Part shown: one piece after another, positions 25,249 through 34,617 of the stretch
Layout: each line of letters opens with the position of its first letter
How positions within the stretch are numbered: position 1 is the stretch's first letter
Assembly (NCBI GenBank): GCA_003388555.1
Contig: QQVD01000057.1
Coordinates: 1 to 43,191, forward strand
Direction of reading: 5' to 3'
Source of the DNA: Acidobacteriota bacterium
GTDB taxonomy: Bacteria > Acidobacteriota > Thermoanaerobaculia > Multivoradales > Multivoraceae
Length of the DNA stretch: 43,191 nucleotides
The notes under the pieces: model-generated
Told to the model about the DNA's origin: nothing
What the model saw: the letters and a program-made list of their open reading frames with translations, nothing else
Databases searched by the model: none
Translations under genes and position numbers: made by a program

Positions 25249-25965
25249 TCAGAAACGAAGCTGCAGCCCGGCGCTCACCAGGAGCTGGTTCAGGGTGTCG
25301 TCGCGCCGGTCGTAGCAGCAGTCGTAGTCCTGGTCGTCGACCCCGGTGAAGATGAAGCGGCCGTCGAGCCGGAATCCCACGAAGTCGGAGAACTCGAGCT
25401 TGACGCCGCCACCGAGGCCGATCGAGGGGTAGGTCTCGCTGCCCGCGAAGTCGGTGTCGAGCGTGGTGATGCCACCGGTGAGCACGGCGTAGGGCTTGAG
25501 CTGGCCGCGGGCGCCCTGGTAGAGCACGCCGCCGTGCAGGATGTCGACGTCGAGGTCGCCGAGTGAGGGGCTCGGCGACAGCAGGTCGTTGCCGAAGCGC
25601 AGCTCGGAGCTCTGGCGCGAGGCGAAGATCTCGATCTGGAACTGGCGGGTGAGCCCGAAGTCGACCATGACACCGTAGGCCTCGCTGTCGTCGATGTCGA
25701 GCTCGACCCGTCCGAACTCGAAGTCGTCGACCTGGAACTCGGAGCCGAACTGGTAGCCGAAGAAGGGCGTGATCTCGAAGACGCTACGGTCGTCCTGGGC
25801 GCGGGCGGCGCCGCTGCCGAGGAGCGTCGCCAGAGCGAGCAGGAGAGCCAGCGTCAGCCAGCGGCGTGCCGCGGCGTCGGAGGGTCGAGGAATGGCTCGG
25901 GCTACGGTCGTCGGGGCGGGGCTGGCGGAGAAGCCGCGGGGGCGGCGTGCACGGGAAGGGCTCAT
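25249..25965 (-). CDS. Outer-membrane beta-barrel protein
   Basis: 238 aa. Long basic N-terminus then Sec signal core WLTLALLLALATLLGSGAARA, cleaved before QDD. The mature part alternates polar and aromatic/hydrophobic residues (FEITPFFGYQFGSEF, RQFQIEIFASRQSSELRF, YAVLTGGITTLDTDF, IGLGGGVKLEFS) and ends LLVSAGLQLRF with C-terminal Phe, as in small 8-stranded OmpA/OmpX-like barrels. Two adjacent cysteines occur in a late loop (DCCYD). ATG 25965 has AGGAG at 7 bases. An ECF-type promoter lies ~90 bp upstream, hinting at envelope-stress control. Exact role unknown. Confidence 0.82.
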   Translation of the reverse strand: MSPSRARRPRGFSASPAPTTVARAIPRPSDAAARRWLTLALLLALATLLGSGAARAQDDRSVFEITPFFGYQFGSEFQVDDFEFGRVELDIDDSEAYGVMVDFGLTRQFQIEIFASRQSSELRFGNDLLSPSPSLGDLDVDILHGGVLYQGARGQLKPYAVLTGGITTLDTDFAGSETYPSIGLGGGVKLEFSDFVGFRLDGRFIFTGVDDQDYDCCYDRRDDTLNQLLVSAGLQLRF

Positions 25966-26056
25966 CGCGAGGCTCCTGGAGGATGGCGCTGCTCCCAGTC
26001 GGCGCCTGCGGGACCTGGCGGGTCCCTTGGGCTGAGGAGCTGGGCCGGAATCGAGA

Positions 26057-26084
26057 GTTACGGAGAAGGGCGCGGCAAGGTTCC
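26057..26084 (-). promoter_or_regulatory. Putative ECF promoter of the outer-membrane protein gene
   Basis: On the minus strand GGAAC (26084-26080), exactly 17 bases, then CGTAAC (26062-26057). It gives a leader of ~85 bases. The pattern matches 11018-11044 upstream of the ECF sigma gene, suggesting both are read by that sigma factor. Confidence 0.5.
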
Positions 26085-26272
26085 GCGCTGTCCACGACAA
26101 CGAAGCGAATGGCGAAAGCGGGACAGCTCGTGCACCCCTCGCAGGCAGCAACCGGGTGCGGATCGGGAGCGATTCCCCGTATCGCCCCGGCGGGGCCGGT
26201 TCACGGCACGGGGCGTCGCCTCGGCGCGGGACGAGGGAGAAGCGCTGCCGGACCTCCGGCGTCGACACCGTT

Positions 26273-26280
26273 GCTACAGT
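26273..26280 (+). promoter_or_regulatory. -10 box immediately before mtaB
   Basis: Extended -10 TGCTACAGT ends 10 bases before ATG 26291, with no Shine-Dalgarno between. This arrangement points to a leaderless mRNA. Confidence 0.4.
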
Positions 26281-26290
26281 CGCCGCCCGC

Positions 26291-27655
26291 ATGAGAGTGC
26301 GACTCACCTCCCTAGGCTGCAAGCTGAACCAGGCAGAGATCGAGGCGGTGGCGCGGCGCCTCGTCGCCGACGGCCACCAGCTGGTCGAAGACCTGGACGG
26401 CGCCGACGTGCACGTGGTGAACAGTTGCACGGTGACCGCCGCGGCGGCGCGCGATTCGCGCAAGGTCGCCCGTCGCGGCACCCGCCTCGCCCACGTCCCG
26501 TTCACCGTGCTCACCGGCTGCTGGGCGAGCGAGGAGCCGGCCGTTGCGGGGCGGCTCGACGGTGTCGACCTGGTGGTGGAGAACCGGGACAAGGAGCGGC
26601 TGGTCGACCGGCTCTACGCGGCGGTGCCCGAGCTGGCCGCGGCGTCGCGGCGCGCCTCGCAGCCCGGGCCAACCGACGAGGTGCCGGTCTCCTACGTGTC
26701 GCTGCCCTACGGCAACACCCGCGCCGCGCTCAAGGTCGAAGACGGCTGCAACATGCGCTGCGCCTTCTGCATCATCCCGTCGACCCGTGGGCGCCAACGC
26801 AGCCGCCCGCCCGAGGATGTCGTCGACGAGCTGCGCGAGCTGGTGGCGGCGGGCTGTCGCGAGGTCGTGGTGACCGGAGTGCAGATCTCGGCCTGGCGCT
26901 GGCAGGGCCTGCGACTTCACGACCTCGTGGACCTGCTGGTCGAGGAGAGTGGCGGAGCGCGTCTGCGGCTCACCTCGATCGCGCCCTGGCAGCTCGACGG
27001 CCCGCTGCGGCGGCTGTTCGAGGACCGCCGCGTCTGCCGCCACGTGCACCTGTCGCTGCAGAGTGGCTGTACCCGGACCCTGCGGCGGATGAGGCGCCCC
27101 TACACCGCCAGTGCCTTCGAGACCCTCGTGGAGGATCTCCGCGCCAGGGTGCCGGGTCTGGCGGTGACCAGCGACGTGATCGTCGGCTTCCCGGGTGAGA
27201 CGGAGGACGAGTTCGAGAGCTCGCTCGCCTTCGTCGAGCGGCTCGGCTTCGCGCGCACCCACGTCTTCACCTACTCCGAGCGACGAGGCACTCTCGCGGC
27301 CAACATGCCGGATCCGGTGCCGCACCCGGAGCGGCGCGAGCGCGCCCACCGCATGCTGGCGGTGGCCGACGCGACGCGCCAGCGCTTCGAGAGGTCGCAG
27401 TGCGGCGCCCGGCTGCAGGTCTTGTGGGAGCGGCCGCGCGGCGGGCGCCTGCGCGGCCACAGCGACAACTACCTCGAGATCTGGGAGCGGCCTGAGGGGG
27501 CGGCGGGGCGCCAAGGCCCGGGTGACGGTGCCGAGCCGCTGGTCGGTCTGGCCACGCGCGCAGGCGGGTCGCGGTGCCCGTCCCGGCGCCAGCCTGGACA
27601 GTTCGAGGAGGTCGCGGTGCGCTACGCCGACGGCGTCGGCCTGCTGGTCGCCTGA
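26291..27655 (+). CDS. mtaB: tRNA t6A37 methylthiotransferase (MtaB family)
   Basis: 454 aa, radical-SAM methylthiotransferase. The N-terminal UPF0004 domain binds the auxiliary 4Fe-4S cluster through C10 (LGCKLNQ), C46 (NSCTVT) and C77 (TGCWAS). The radical-SAM core has C153-x3-C157-x2-C160 (GCNMRCAFC) followed by IIPSTRGRQRSRP, typical of MtaB rather than MiaB or RimO. The C-terminal TRAM-like RNA-binding part has a Gly/Pro-rich insertion (~395-430). It converts N6-threonylcarbamoyl-A37 of tRNAs to the 2-methylthio form. ATG 26291 starts the conserved domain directly. Confidence 0.92.
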   Translation: MRVRLTSLGCKLNQAEIEAVARRLVADGHQLVEDLDGADVHVVNSCTVTAAAARDSRKVARRGTRLAHVPFTVLTGCWASEEPAVAGRLDGVDLVVENRDKERLVDRLYAAVPELAAASRRASQPGPTDEVPVSYVSLPYGNTRAALKVEDGCNMRCAFCIIPSTRGRQRSRPPEDVVDELRELVAAGCREVVVTGVQISAWRWQGLRLHDLVDLLVEESGGARLRLTSIAPWQLDGPLRRLFEDRRVCRHVHLSLQSGCTRTLRRMRRPYTASAFETLVEDLRARVPGLAVTSDVIVGFPGETEDEFESSLAFVERLGFARTHVFTYSERRGTLAANMPDPVPHPERRERAHRMLAVADATRQRFERSQCGARLQVLWERPRGGRLRGHSDNYLEIWERPEGAAGRQGPGDGAEPLVGLATRAGGSRCPSRRQPGQFEEVAVRYADGVGLLVA

Positions 27656-27725
27656 GCGCGCCCGCCGGTCCCTGCGGGCCGCCCGGTCGCTCGTGTCCCG
27701 AGAGCGCCGGTGCGGGCTGCGCCGG

Positions 27726-28544
27726 TCACCAGGCGGTGACGTTGAGCCCCGCGTCGACGTAGAGGATCTCGCCGGTGGTGCCCGAGGAGAGGTCCGAGGC
27801 CAGGTAGACGCCGGCGCGCCCGACGTCGTCGATGTCGACGTTGCGCTTGAGCGGCGCCCGTTCTGCGGCCTGGGAGAGCAGGCCGCGCAGGCCGGAGACG
27901 CCGGAGGCGGCGAGGGTCTTGATCGGTCCCGCCGAGATGCCGTTGACGCGCACCCCGGCCGGGCCGAGATCGAGCGCCAGGTAGCGGATCGCCGACTCCA
28001 GCGCCGCCTTGGCGATGCCCATCACGTTGTAGTTGGGCACTGCCTGCACCGAGCCCAGGTAGGTCATCGCCAGGATCGAGCCGCCGCCGGTCATCAGTGG
28101 CTCGGCGGCACGGCTCAGCGAGATCAGCGAGTAGGCGCTGATCTCGAGCGCCTTGAGGAATCCCTCGCGCGAGGTGTCGATGGTGCGGCCCTGCAGGTCC
28201 TGACGATCGGCGAAGGCCACCGAGTGCACCAGGAAGTCGAGCTGGCCCCAGCGTTCGCGGAGCAGCTCGAACAGGCGACGCATCTGCTCGTCGTCGGTGA
28301 CGTCGAGCTCCTCGACGATCTCGCTCTCGAGCGAGGCGGCGAGCGGACGCACCCGCTTCTCGAGCGCGTCGCCCTGGAAGGTGAAGGCGAGCTCGGCGCC
28401 GTGCGCAGCAGCCGCCCGCGCGATGCCCCAGGCGATGGAGCGCTGGTTGGCGACGCCGACGACCAGGCCGCGCTTGCCTTCGAGCAGTCTTCCCGAGACG
28501 GTCAGCGGGGCTTCTTCGGTGCTTGTCTCGTTTTCGTCGCTCAT
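27726..28544 (-). CDS. fabI: Enoyl-[acyl-carrier-protein] reductase FabI
   Basis: 272 aa, SDR-fold reductase completing each fatty-acid elongation cycle with NAD(P)H. GKRGLVVGVANQRSIAWGIA is the FabI cofactor motif, LVHSVAFADRQDLQGR follows, and the catalytic pair is Y172-x6-K179 (NYNVMGIAK) with Y162 (TYLG) also conserved. The N-terminal ~18 residues are an acidic extension. ATG 28544 has AGGAG 12 bases upstream. The 204-bp gap behind it up to the pilB-like gene contains a hairpin. Confidence 0.95.
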   Translation of the reverse strand: MSDENETSTEEAPLTVSGRLLEGKRGLVVGVANQRSIAWGIARAAAAHGAELAFTFQGDALEKRVRPLAASLESEIVEELDVTDDEQMRRLFELLRERWGQLDFLVHSVAFADRQDLQGRTIDTSREGFLKALEISAYSLISLSRAAEPLMTGGGSILAMTYLGSVQAVPNYNVMGIAKAALESAIRYLALDLGPAGVRVNGISAGPIKTLAASGVSGLRGLLSQAAERAPLKRNVDIDDVGRAGVYLASDLSSGTTGEILYVDAGLNVTAW

Positions 28545-28694
28545 GGCGGATCGAGGCTCCTGCTTGGCATGCGTTCGGGTCTGCGTCGGCGCCTCACCGG
28601 GAGCCGCGGCGCAGGCCGTCACCGGTGGCCGCGTGTTCTCCGGCCCGAGGCCGTCGATGGGCTCCGGGGAGTGCGGGCTCTGGGCGGATTCCGC

Positions 28695-28720
28695 GGTGGC
28701 GCACTCTCCCAAGCGCCACC
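28695..28720 (-). terminator. Hairpin after the pilB-like gene
   Basis: Perfect 8-bp stem GGTGGCGC (28695-28702) with GCGCCACC (28713-28720), 10-base loop, 28 bases past the stop codon on the minus strand. No T-run. Confidence 0.45.
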
Positions 28721-28748
28721 AAGCGCCATCGTCGGCGCCGGTCGTGTC

Positions 28749-30512
<1,764 letters not shown>

Positions 30513-30865
30513 GCTCTGGATCGTACCGACGGTCCCGTTCGGGAGTGCAGGATCTCGTCTCGGTCGTGCAGCCGCCCATCCCCTGGCGGCACGACCTGAG
30601 GCTGCGGGAGCTTCCGCCCAGCGCAGGGTCCCGCAGACCGCCGACATCCTAGCCTGTCGGCGGACCGGGATTGCGCCTCCCGTCGTCGATCGGCCCTTCC
30701 GGACCGGGCGCCGGCACGGGTCCAGCCGATCGCGACAGAATGCCGCCTCGGCCGGTATCTGTCAGAGAGCGCACCGGGTGCATCAGGTCGCCAGGTGCGC
30801 CCGTCTTCCGCCGGTCCCCATTTCAGGGTCCCTCCGGCCCCGTCCTGACAATCGTCTGAGCCCCA
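30513..30865. other. 353-bp divergent promoter region (pilB / EamA exporter)
   Basis: Contains the palindrome at 30638-30663. Otherwise no coding sequence or RNA gene is recognised. Confidence 0.5.
30638..30663 (-). promoter_or_regulatory. 26-bp palindrome enclosing a -10 box upstream of pilB
   Basis: Perfect 9-bp arms CCGCCGACA (30638-30646) and TGTCGGCGG (30655-30663) around an 8-base centre that reads GGCTAGGA on the minus strand, forming the -10-like TAGGAT. A repressor bound here would block the -10. It is ~125 bp before the pilB start codon. Confidence 0.5.
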
Positions 30866-31729
30866 ATGATCACGCCCCTCGGCCTCCTGCTCGTCCTCGG
30901 CGCCACGGCCTGCTACTCGCTGGTCGATCTGGTGCGCAAGATGGCCGCCGAGCGCATGCCGCTGGTGCCACTGATGTTCTGGATGGCGATCGGCGCGGTG
31001 CCCATCTTCCTGGCCTGGTGGTGGCAGGGCGGCGCCCCGGCGCCGGGCTCCGGCTACTGGGCACCGGGCGTCGGCTCGGGGCTGCTCAACATCGGCGCCA
31101 ACCTCGCCCTGCTGCGCGCGGTGCAGCTCGGTGAGCTCAGCGCCGTGGTGCCCCTGCTCGGCCTCACCCCGGTGCTGACGACGCTGTGCTCGATCGTGCT
31201 GCTCGGCGAGGTGCCGACCGCCGCCCAATGGTTTGGCACCCTGCTGGTGGTCGGAGGCGCGATGCTGCTGCAGAGCGGTGCCCACGCCTCGGTGGAGGAG
31301 CGGGGGCGCCACCGCGAGGCGGTGCTCTGCATGCTCGCCGTGGTGGTCGCCTGGTCGGCGGCGATGCCGCTCGACAAGCTGGCGTCGGCGGCGGGCAGCG
31401 AGGCGCTGCACGGGGCGGTGCTGCACGCCTTCACCGCCCTGGCGCCGCTCGTCTTCCTGGCCTGGCGAGGCGACCTGCGGCGCCTCGCCTCGGCGCGGAA
31501 TCACCTCGGCCTGGTGGTGGTGCTCACCATCGGCGGCTTCGCCGCTCTCGCCTTCCAGCTCTCGGCGCTCGAGCACGTCTTCGCCGGCCTGGTCGAGACG
31601 ATCAAGCGGGGCATCGCCAGCCCGACCTCGCTGGTTCTCGGCGCGTTCTTCTTCGGCGAACGGATCGGCGCCCGCAAGGTCGTCGCGGTGGCGGTGATGG
31701 TCGGCGGCATCGCGCTGGTTCTCCTCTGA
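30866..31729 (+). CDS. EamA-family (DMT) transporter
   Basis: 287 aa, ten hydrophobic helices in two EamA repeats. The first repeat runs from GLLLVLGATACYSLVDLVRK to LLVVGGAMLL, the second from AVLCMLAVVVAWSAAMPLDKLAS to MVGGIALVLL, both with the family's Gly-rich ends (GLTPVLTTLCSIVLLGEVP and SPTSLVLGAFFFGERIG). It is an inner-membrane exporter or permease of small metabolites; substrate not predictable. ATG 30866. Followed closely by a -10-like box for the next gene. Confidence 0.9.
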   Translation: MITPLGLLLVLGATACYSLVDLVRKMAAERMPLVPLMFWMAIGAVPIFLAWWWQGGAPAPGSGYWAPGVGSGLLNIGANLALLRAVQLGELSAVVPLLGLTPVLTTLCSIVLLGEVPTAAQWFGTLLVVGGAMLLQSGAHASVEERGRHREAVLCMLAVVVAWSAAMPLDKLASAAGSEALHGAVLHAFTALAPLVFLAWRGDLRRLASARNHLGLVVVLTIGGFAALAFQLSALEHVFAGLVETIKRGIASPTSLVLGAFFFGERIGARKVVAVAVMVGGIALVLL

Positions 31730-31732
31730 GGC

Positions 31733-31740
31733 GCTACGCT
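31733..31740 (+). promoter_or_regulatory. -10-like box between the exporter and the quinoprotein gene
   Basis: GCTACGCT, four bases after the exporter stop codon. It resembles the other GCTANNNT boxes in the window and would give a ~125-base leader. Confidence 0.25.
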
Positions 31741-31869
31741 GTGCCTCGGAACGGAATCCGACTGCCCTGGTCCAACGATTGGCTCGACGGGGTCAAGGCC
31801 GCGGAGCCCGAGGTCGCGTGGTGCGACCGCTCAGCTCGCGCGGCTCTCATCGGACCAGGAGACACAGTC

Positions 31870-31914
31870 ATGCCAGTGATGCCAGTGATGCCAGTGATGC
31901 CAGTGATGCCAGTG
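31870..31914 (+). repeat. Five-copy 9-bp repeat of ATGCCAGTG at the start codon
   Basis: Five perfect ATGCCAGTG units followed by another ATG (31915). In frame they encode (Met-Pro-Val)5-Met, so six ATG and five GTG codons lie in phase. AGGAG (31857-31861) is 8 bases before the first ATG. Confidence 0.95.
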
Positions 31915-33093
31915 ATGCAGCGAGGAAGCGACGAGATCGGAAGACCCAGCCCGCGGAACGTGACGGTGCTGCTGGCCGGCATGGCGCTGGTCGCCGGCGC
32001 GGTCGCGGCGACCGAGACGGGAGCTGAGCTGCCGCTCGAGCAACTCGAGGTGCCCGACGGCTTCCGCATCGAGCTCTACGCCACCGGCGTGCCCGACGCA
32101 CGCCAGATGGCGCTCTCCGACTCGGGGGTGCTCTACGTCGGCAGCCGCCGCGCCGGCCAGGTGCACGCGGTGATCGACCGCGATGGCGACCACCGCGCCG
32201 ACGAGGTGGCGCGCATCGCCGACGAGCTCGACATGCCCTCCGGCCTGGCCTACCGCGACGGCTCGCTCTACGTCGCCGCGCTCGACCGGGTGCTGCGCTA
32301 CGACGGCATCGACGAGAAGCTGCAGGACCCGCCGCAGCCGGTGGTGGTCACCAGCGAGCTTCCCGACGACCGCCACCACGGCTGGAAGTACCTCGGCTTC
32401 GGCCCCGACGGCAAGCTCTACGTGCCGGTGGGGGTCAACTGCAACATCTGCGATCCCGAGGACCCGTACGCGACGATCCTGCGCATGAACGCCGACGGCA
32501 CCGGCAGTCAGATCTGGGTGCGCGGCGTGCGCAACACCGTCGGCTTCGACTGGCGGCCGGGCACCGACGAGCTCTGGTTCGCCGACAACGGCAGGGACAT
32601 GATGGGCGACGACGTGCCGCCCGACGAGCTCAACCGGGTGACCGAGAAGGGTCAGCACTTCGGCTTTCCCTACTGCCACGGCGGCGACATCCCCGATCCG
32701 CAGTACGGCAAGGAGCGCTCCTGCGACGAGTTCCGCGCCCCGGCGCAGAACCTCGGGCCGCACGTCGCCGCGATCGGCATGAAGTTCTACCGCGGCGACC
32801 AGTTCCCCGCCGAGTACCGGGGCTCCGCGCTGATCGCCGAGCACGGCTCGTGGAACCGGAGACAGAAGATCGGCTACCGGATCACCGCGGTCGACGTCGA
32901 CGCCGAGGGCAACGCCTCGAACTACCGGCCTCTGGTCAGCGGATGGTTGCAGGGCCAGAAGAACTGGGGTCGGCCGACCGACGTGCTCGAGATGCCCGAC
33001 GGATCGTTGTTGATCGCCGACGACCAGGCGAACGCGATCTATCGCCTCAGCTACTCCGGTGGAGACGGCGGCGCGGCCTCCTCGGCGCCGTGA
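31870..33093 (+). CDS. PQQ-dependent sugar/sorbosone dehydrogenase-like secreted protein
   Basis: 407 aa. A repeat-encoded MPV leader is followed by a signal peptide (VTVLLAGMALVAGAVAA). The mature chain is a six-bladed beta-propeller of the soluble glucose/sorbosone dehydrogenase type: LPDDRHHGWKYLGFGPDGKLYVPVGVNCN, WVRGVRNTVGFDW, LWFADNGRDMMGDD, HFGFPYCHGGD and SALIAEHGSWNR, with conserved His and Arg positions for PQQ. It probably oxidises sugars or aldehydes in the periplasm. First ATG (31870) chosen because only it has a well-spaced ribosome site. No heme CxxCH motif. Confidence 0.88.
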   Translation: MPVMPVMPVMPVMPVMQRGSDEIGRPSPRNVTVLLAGMALVAGAVAATETGAELPLEQLEVPDGFRIELYATGVPDARQMALSDSGVLYVGSRRAGQVHAVIDRDGDHRADEVARIADELDMPSGLAYRDGSLYVAALDRVLRYDGIDEKLQDPPQPVVVTSELPDDRHHGWKYLGFGPDGKLYVPVGVNCNICDPEDPYATILRMNADGTGSQIWVRGVRNTVGFDWRPGTDELWFADNGRDMMGDDVPPDELNRVTEKGQHFGFPYCHGGDIPDPQYGKERSCDEFRAPAQNLGPHVAAIGMKFYRGDQFPAEYRGSALIAEHGSWNRRQKIGYRITAVDVDAEGNASNYRPLVSGWLQGQKNWGRPTDVLEMPDGSLLIADDQANAIYRLSYSGGDGGAASSAP

Positions 33094-33206
33094 CCTGTTC
33101 GGCGCTGCCGACCCTCCGTGATGCGGCCAGCAGCCCTCGATCGCGACGAGATGACCGCGAACCCGTGACCACGAACCGATGACAGCGAACCAGGGACGAT
33201 AGGACG

Positions 33207-34496
33207 ATGAACACCAGTGGCACGGCGACCACGACTCCCTCCGCGGAGGCGGTGCAGCAGGCGCGCTCCCGCCTCGCCGAAGCCGAGGCCTCCGGCCGGG
33301 TGCTCGACATCACCCGCGGCAAGCCGTCGCCGGCACAGCTCGATCTCGCCGAGGGGCTGCTCGAGACGGTGACCTCCCACGACTGGCGCTCACCGAGCGG
33401 CGTCGACTGCCGCAACTACGGCGGTCTCGAAGGCCTTCCGGAGGCGCGCCAGCTCTTCGCGGCCTACCTCGAGGTGCCACTCGACGCCCTGCTGCTGCAG
33501 GACAACTCCAGCCTGCGCCTGATGTACGACACCCTGGTGCAGGCGGTCCTGCGCGGCGTGCCGGGGTCGTCCAGGCCGTGGGGCAGGGAGGAGCGGGTGC
33601 GCTTCCTCTGCCCGGTGCCGGGCTACGACCGCCACTTCTTCGCCCTCGAGCAGTGCGGCATCGAGATGCTGCCGGTCGGCATGACCCCCGACGGCCCCGA
33701 GATGGAGACGGTGCAGCGCCTGGTCGCCGAGGACGCCTCGATCCGCGGCATCTTCTGCGTGCCGCGACACTCGAACCCCACCGGCGTCACCTACTCGGCG
33801 GAGGTGGTGCGGGCCCTGGCCGAGATGAAGACGGCGGCGCCCGACTTCCGCATCTTCTGGGACAACGCCTACCACCGTCACCACCTGACCGACGACCCGA
33901 AGCCGCTGGCCGACATCCTGGCGCCCTGCGAGGCCGCCGGCCACGCCGACCGCGTGCTGTTCTTCGGCTCGACCTCGAAGATCTCCCTCGCCGGCGCCGG
34001 CGTCGCGATGATGGCCGGCTCGACCGCGAACGTCGCCTGGTGGCGCGAGAGCCTGACCCGCCAGACGATCGGGCCCGACAAGCTCAACCAGCTCCGCCAC
34101 CTGCGCTTCTTCCGCGATCTCGCCGGCATCGAGAAGCACATGCAGCGCCACGCCGAGATCCTGCGCCCCAAGTTCGAGCTCACCCAACGCCTGCTGCGCG
34201 AGCGACTCGGCCCGCCCGGCAAGGGCCTCGCCACGTGGACCGATCCCGAAGGCGGCTACTTCGTCAGCCTCGACGTGGCCGACGGCTGCGCCCGCGCCGT
34301 CGTCGAGCGCGCCGGCAGGGCCGGCGTCAAGCTCACCGCCGTCGGCGCCCCCTTCCCGCACGGCAACGATCCCCACGACCGCAACATCCGCCTGGCGCCG
34401 TCCTTCCCGTCGCTCGAAGAGCTCGAGGCGGCGATGGGGCTGGTGTGTGACGCGGTGGTGGTGACGGTGGCGGAGAAGGGGAGCGGCGCGGGTTGA
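33207..34496 (+). CDS. PLP-dependent class I aminotransferase (aspartate aminotransferase-like)
   Basis: 429 aa. LDITRGKPSPAQLDLAEGLL, NYGGLEGLPEARQLFAAYL, CPVPGYDRHFFALEQCGIEM, CVPRHSNPTGVTYS and the PLP lysine in FGSTSKISLAGAGVAMMAGS place it in the subgroup called MocR-like or atypical aspartate aminotransferase. WDNAYHRHHL supplies the Asp/Tyr contacts to the cofactor. Likely amino donor/acceptor pairs are aspartate or alanine with 2-oxoglutarate, but the specificity is not certain. Cytoplasmic. ATG 33207; 121 bp separate it from the monooxygenase gene downstream. Confidence 0.9.
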   Translation: MNTSGTATTTPSAEAVQQARSRLAEAEASGRVLDITRGKPSPAQLDLAEGLLETVTSHDWRSPSGVDCRNYGGLEGLPEARQLFAAYLEVPLDALLLQDNSSLRLMYDTLVQAVLRGVPGSSRPWGREERVRFLCPVPGYDRHFFALEQCGIEMLPVGMTPDGPEMETVQRLVAEDASIRGIFCVPRHSNPTGVTYSAEVVRALAEMKTAAPDFRIFWDNAYHRHHLTDDPKPLADILAPCEAAGHADRVLFFGSTSKISLAGAGVAMMAGSTANVAWWRESLTRQTIGPDKLNQLRHLRFFRDLAGIEKHMQRHAEILRPKFELTQRLLRERLGPPGKGLATWTDPEGGYFVSLDVADGCARAVVERAGRAGVKLTAVGAPFPHGNDPHDRNIRLAPSFPSLEELEAAMGLVCDAVVVTVAEKGSGAG

Positions 34497-34526
34497 GGGC
34501 ACCGGCCGCCGGCTGCCGGCTGACTT

Positions 34527-34545
34527 CGGATGCGCATTGCATCCG
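34527..34545. promoter_or_regulatory. Short hairpin upstream of the monooxygenase gene
   Basis: Perfect CGGATGC (34527-34533) and GCATCCG (34539-34545) with a 5-base loop, midway between the aminotransferase stop and the monooxygenase start. Terminator without T-run, or operator. Confidence 0.35.
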
Positions 34546-34617
34546 CGTGCTCCGCTGGAGCAGGGCCAAGGCCTCGGACCCAGTGCGAGCTGTCCGGCGT
34601 CAGGCAGAGCACCCGAG

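Larger units (their letters stand above)
25966..26290. other. 325-bp divergent promoter region (OMP / mtaB)
   Basis: Contains the ECF-like motif for the minus-strand outer-membrane gene and an extended -10 immediately before mtaB. No coding sequence recognised; the open plus frame that continues mtaB upstream has no family similarity. Confidence 0.5.
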
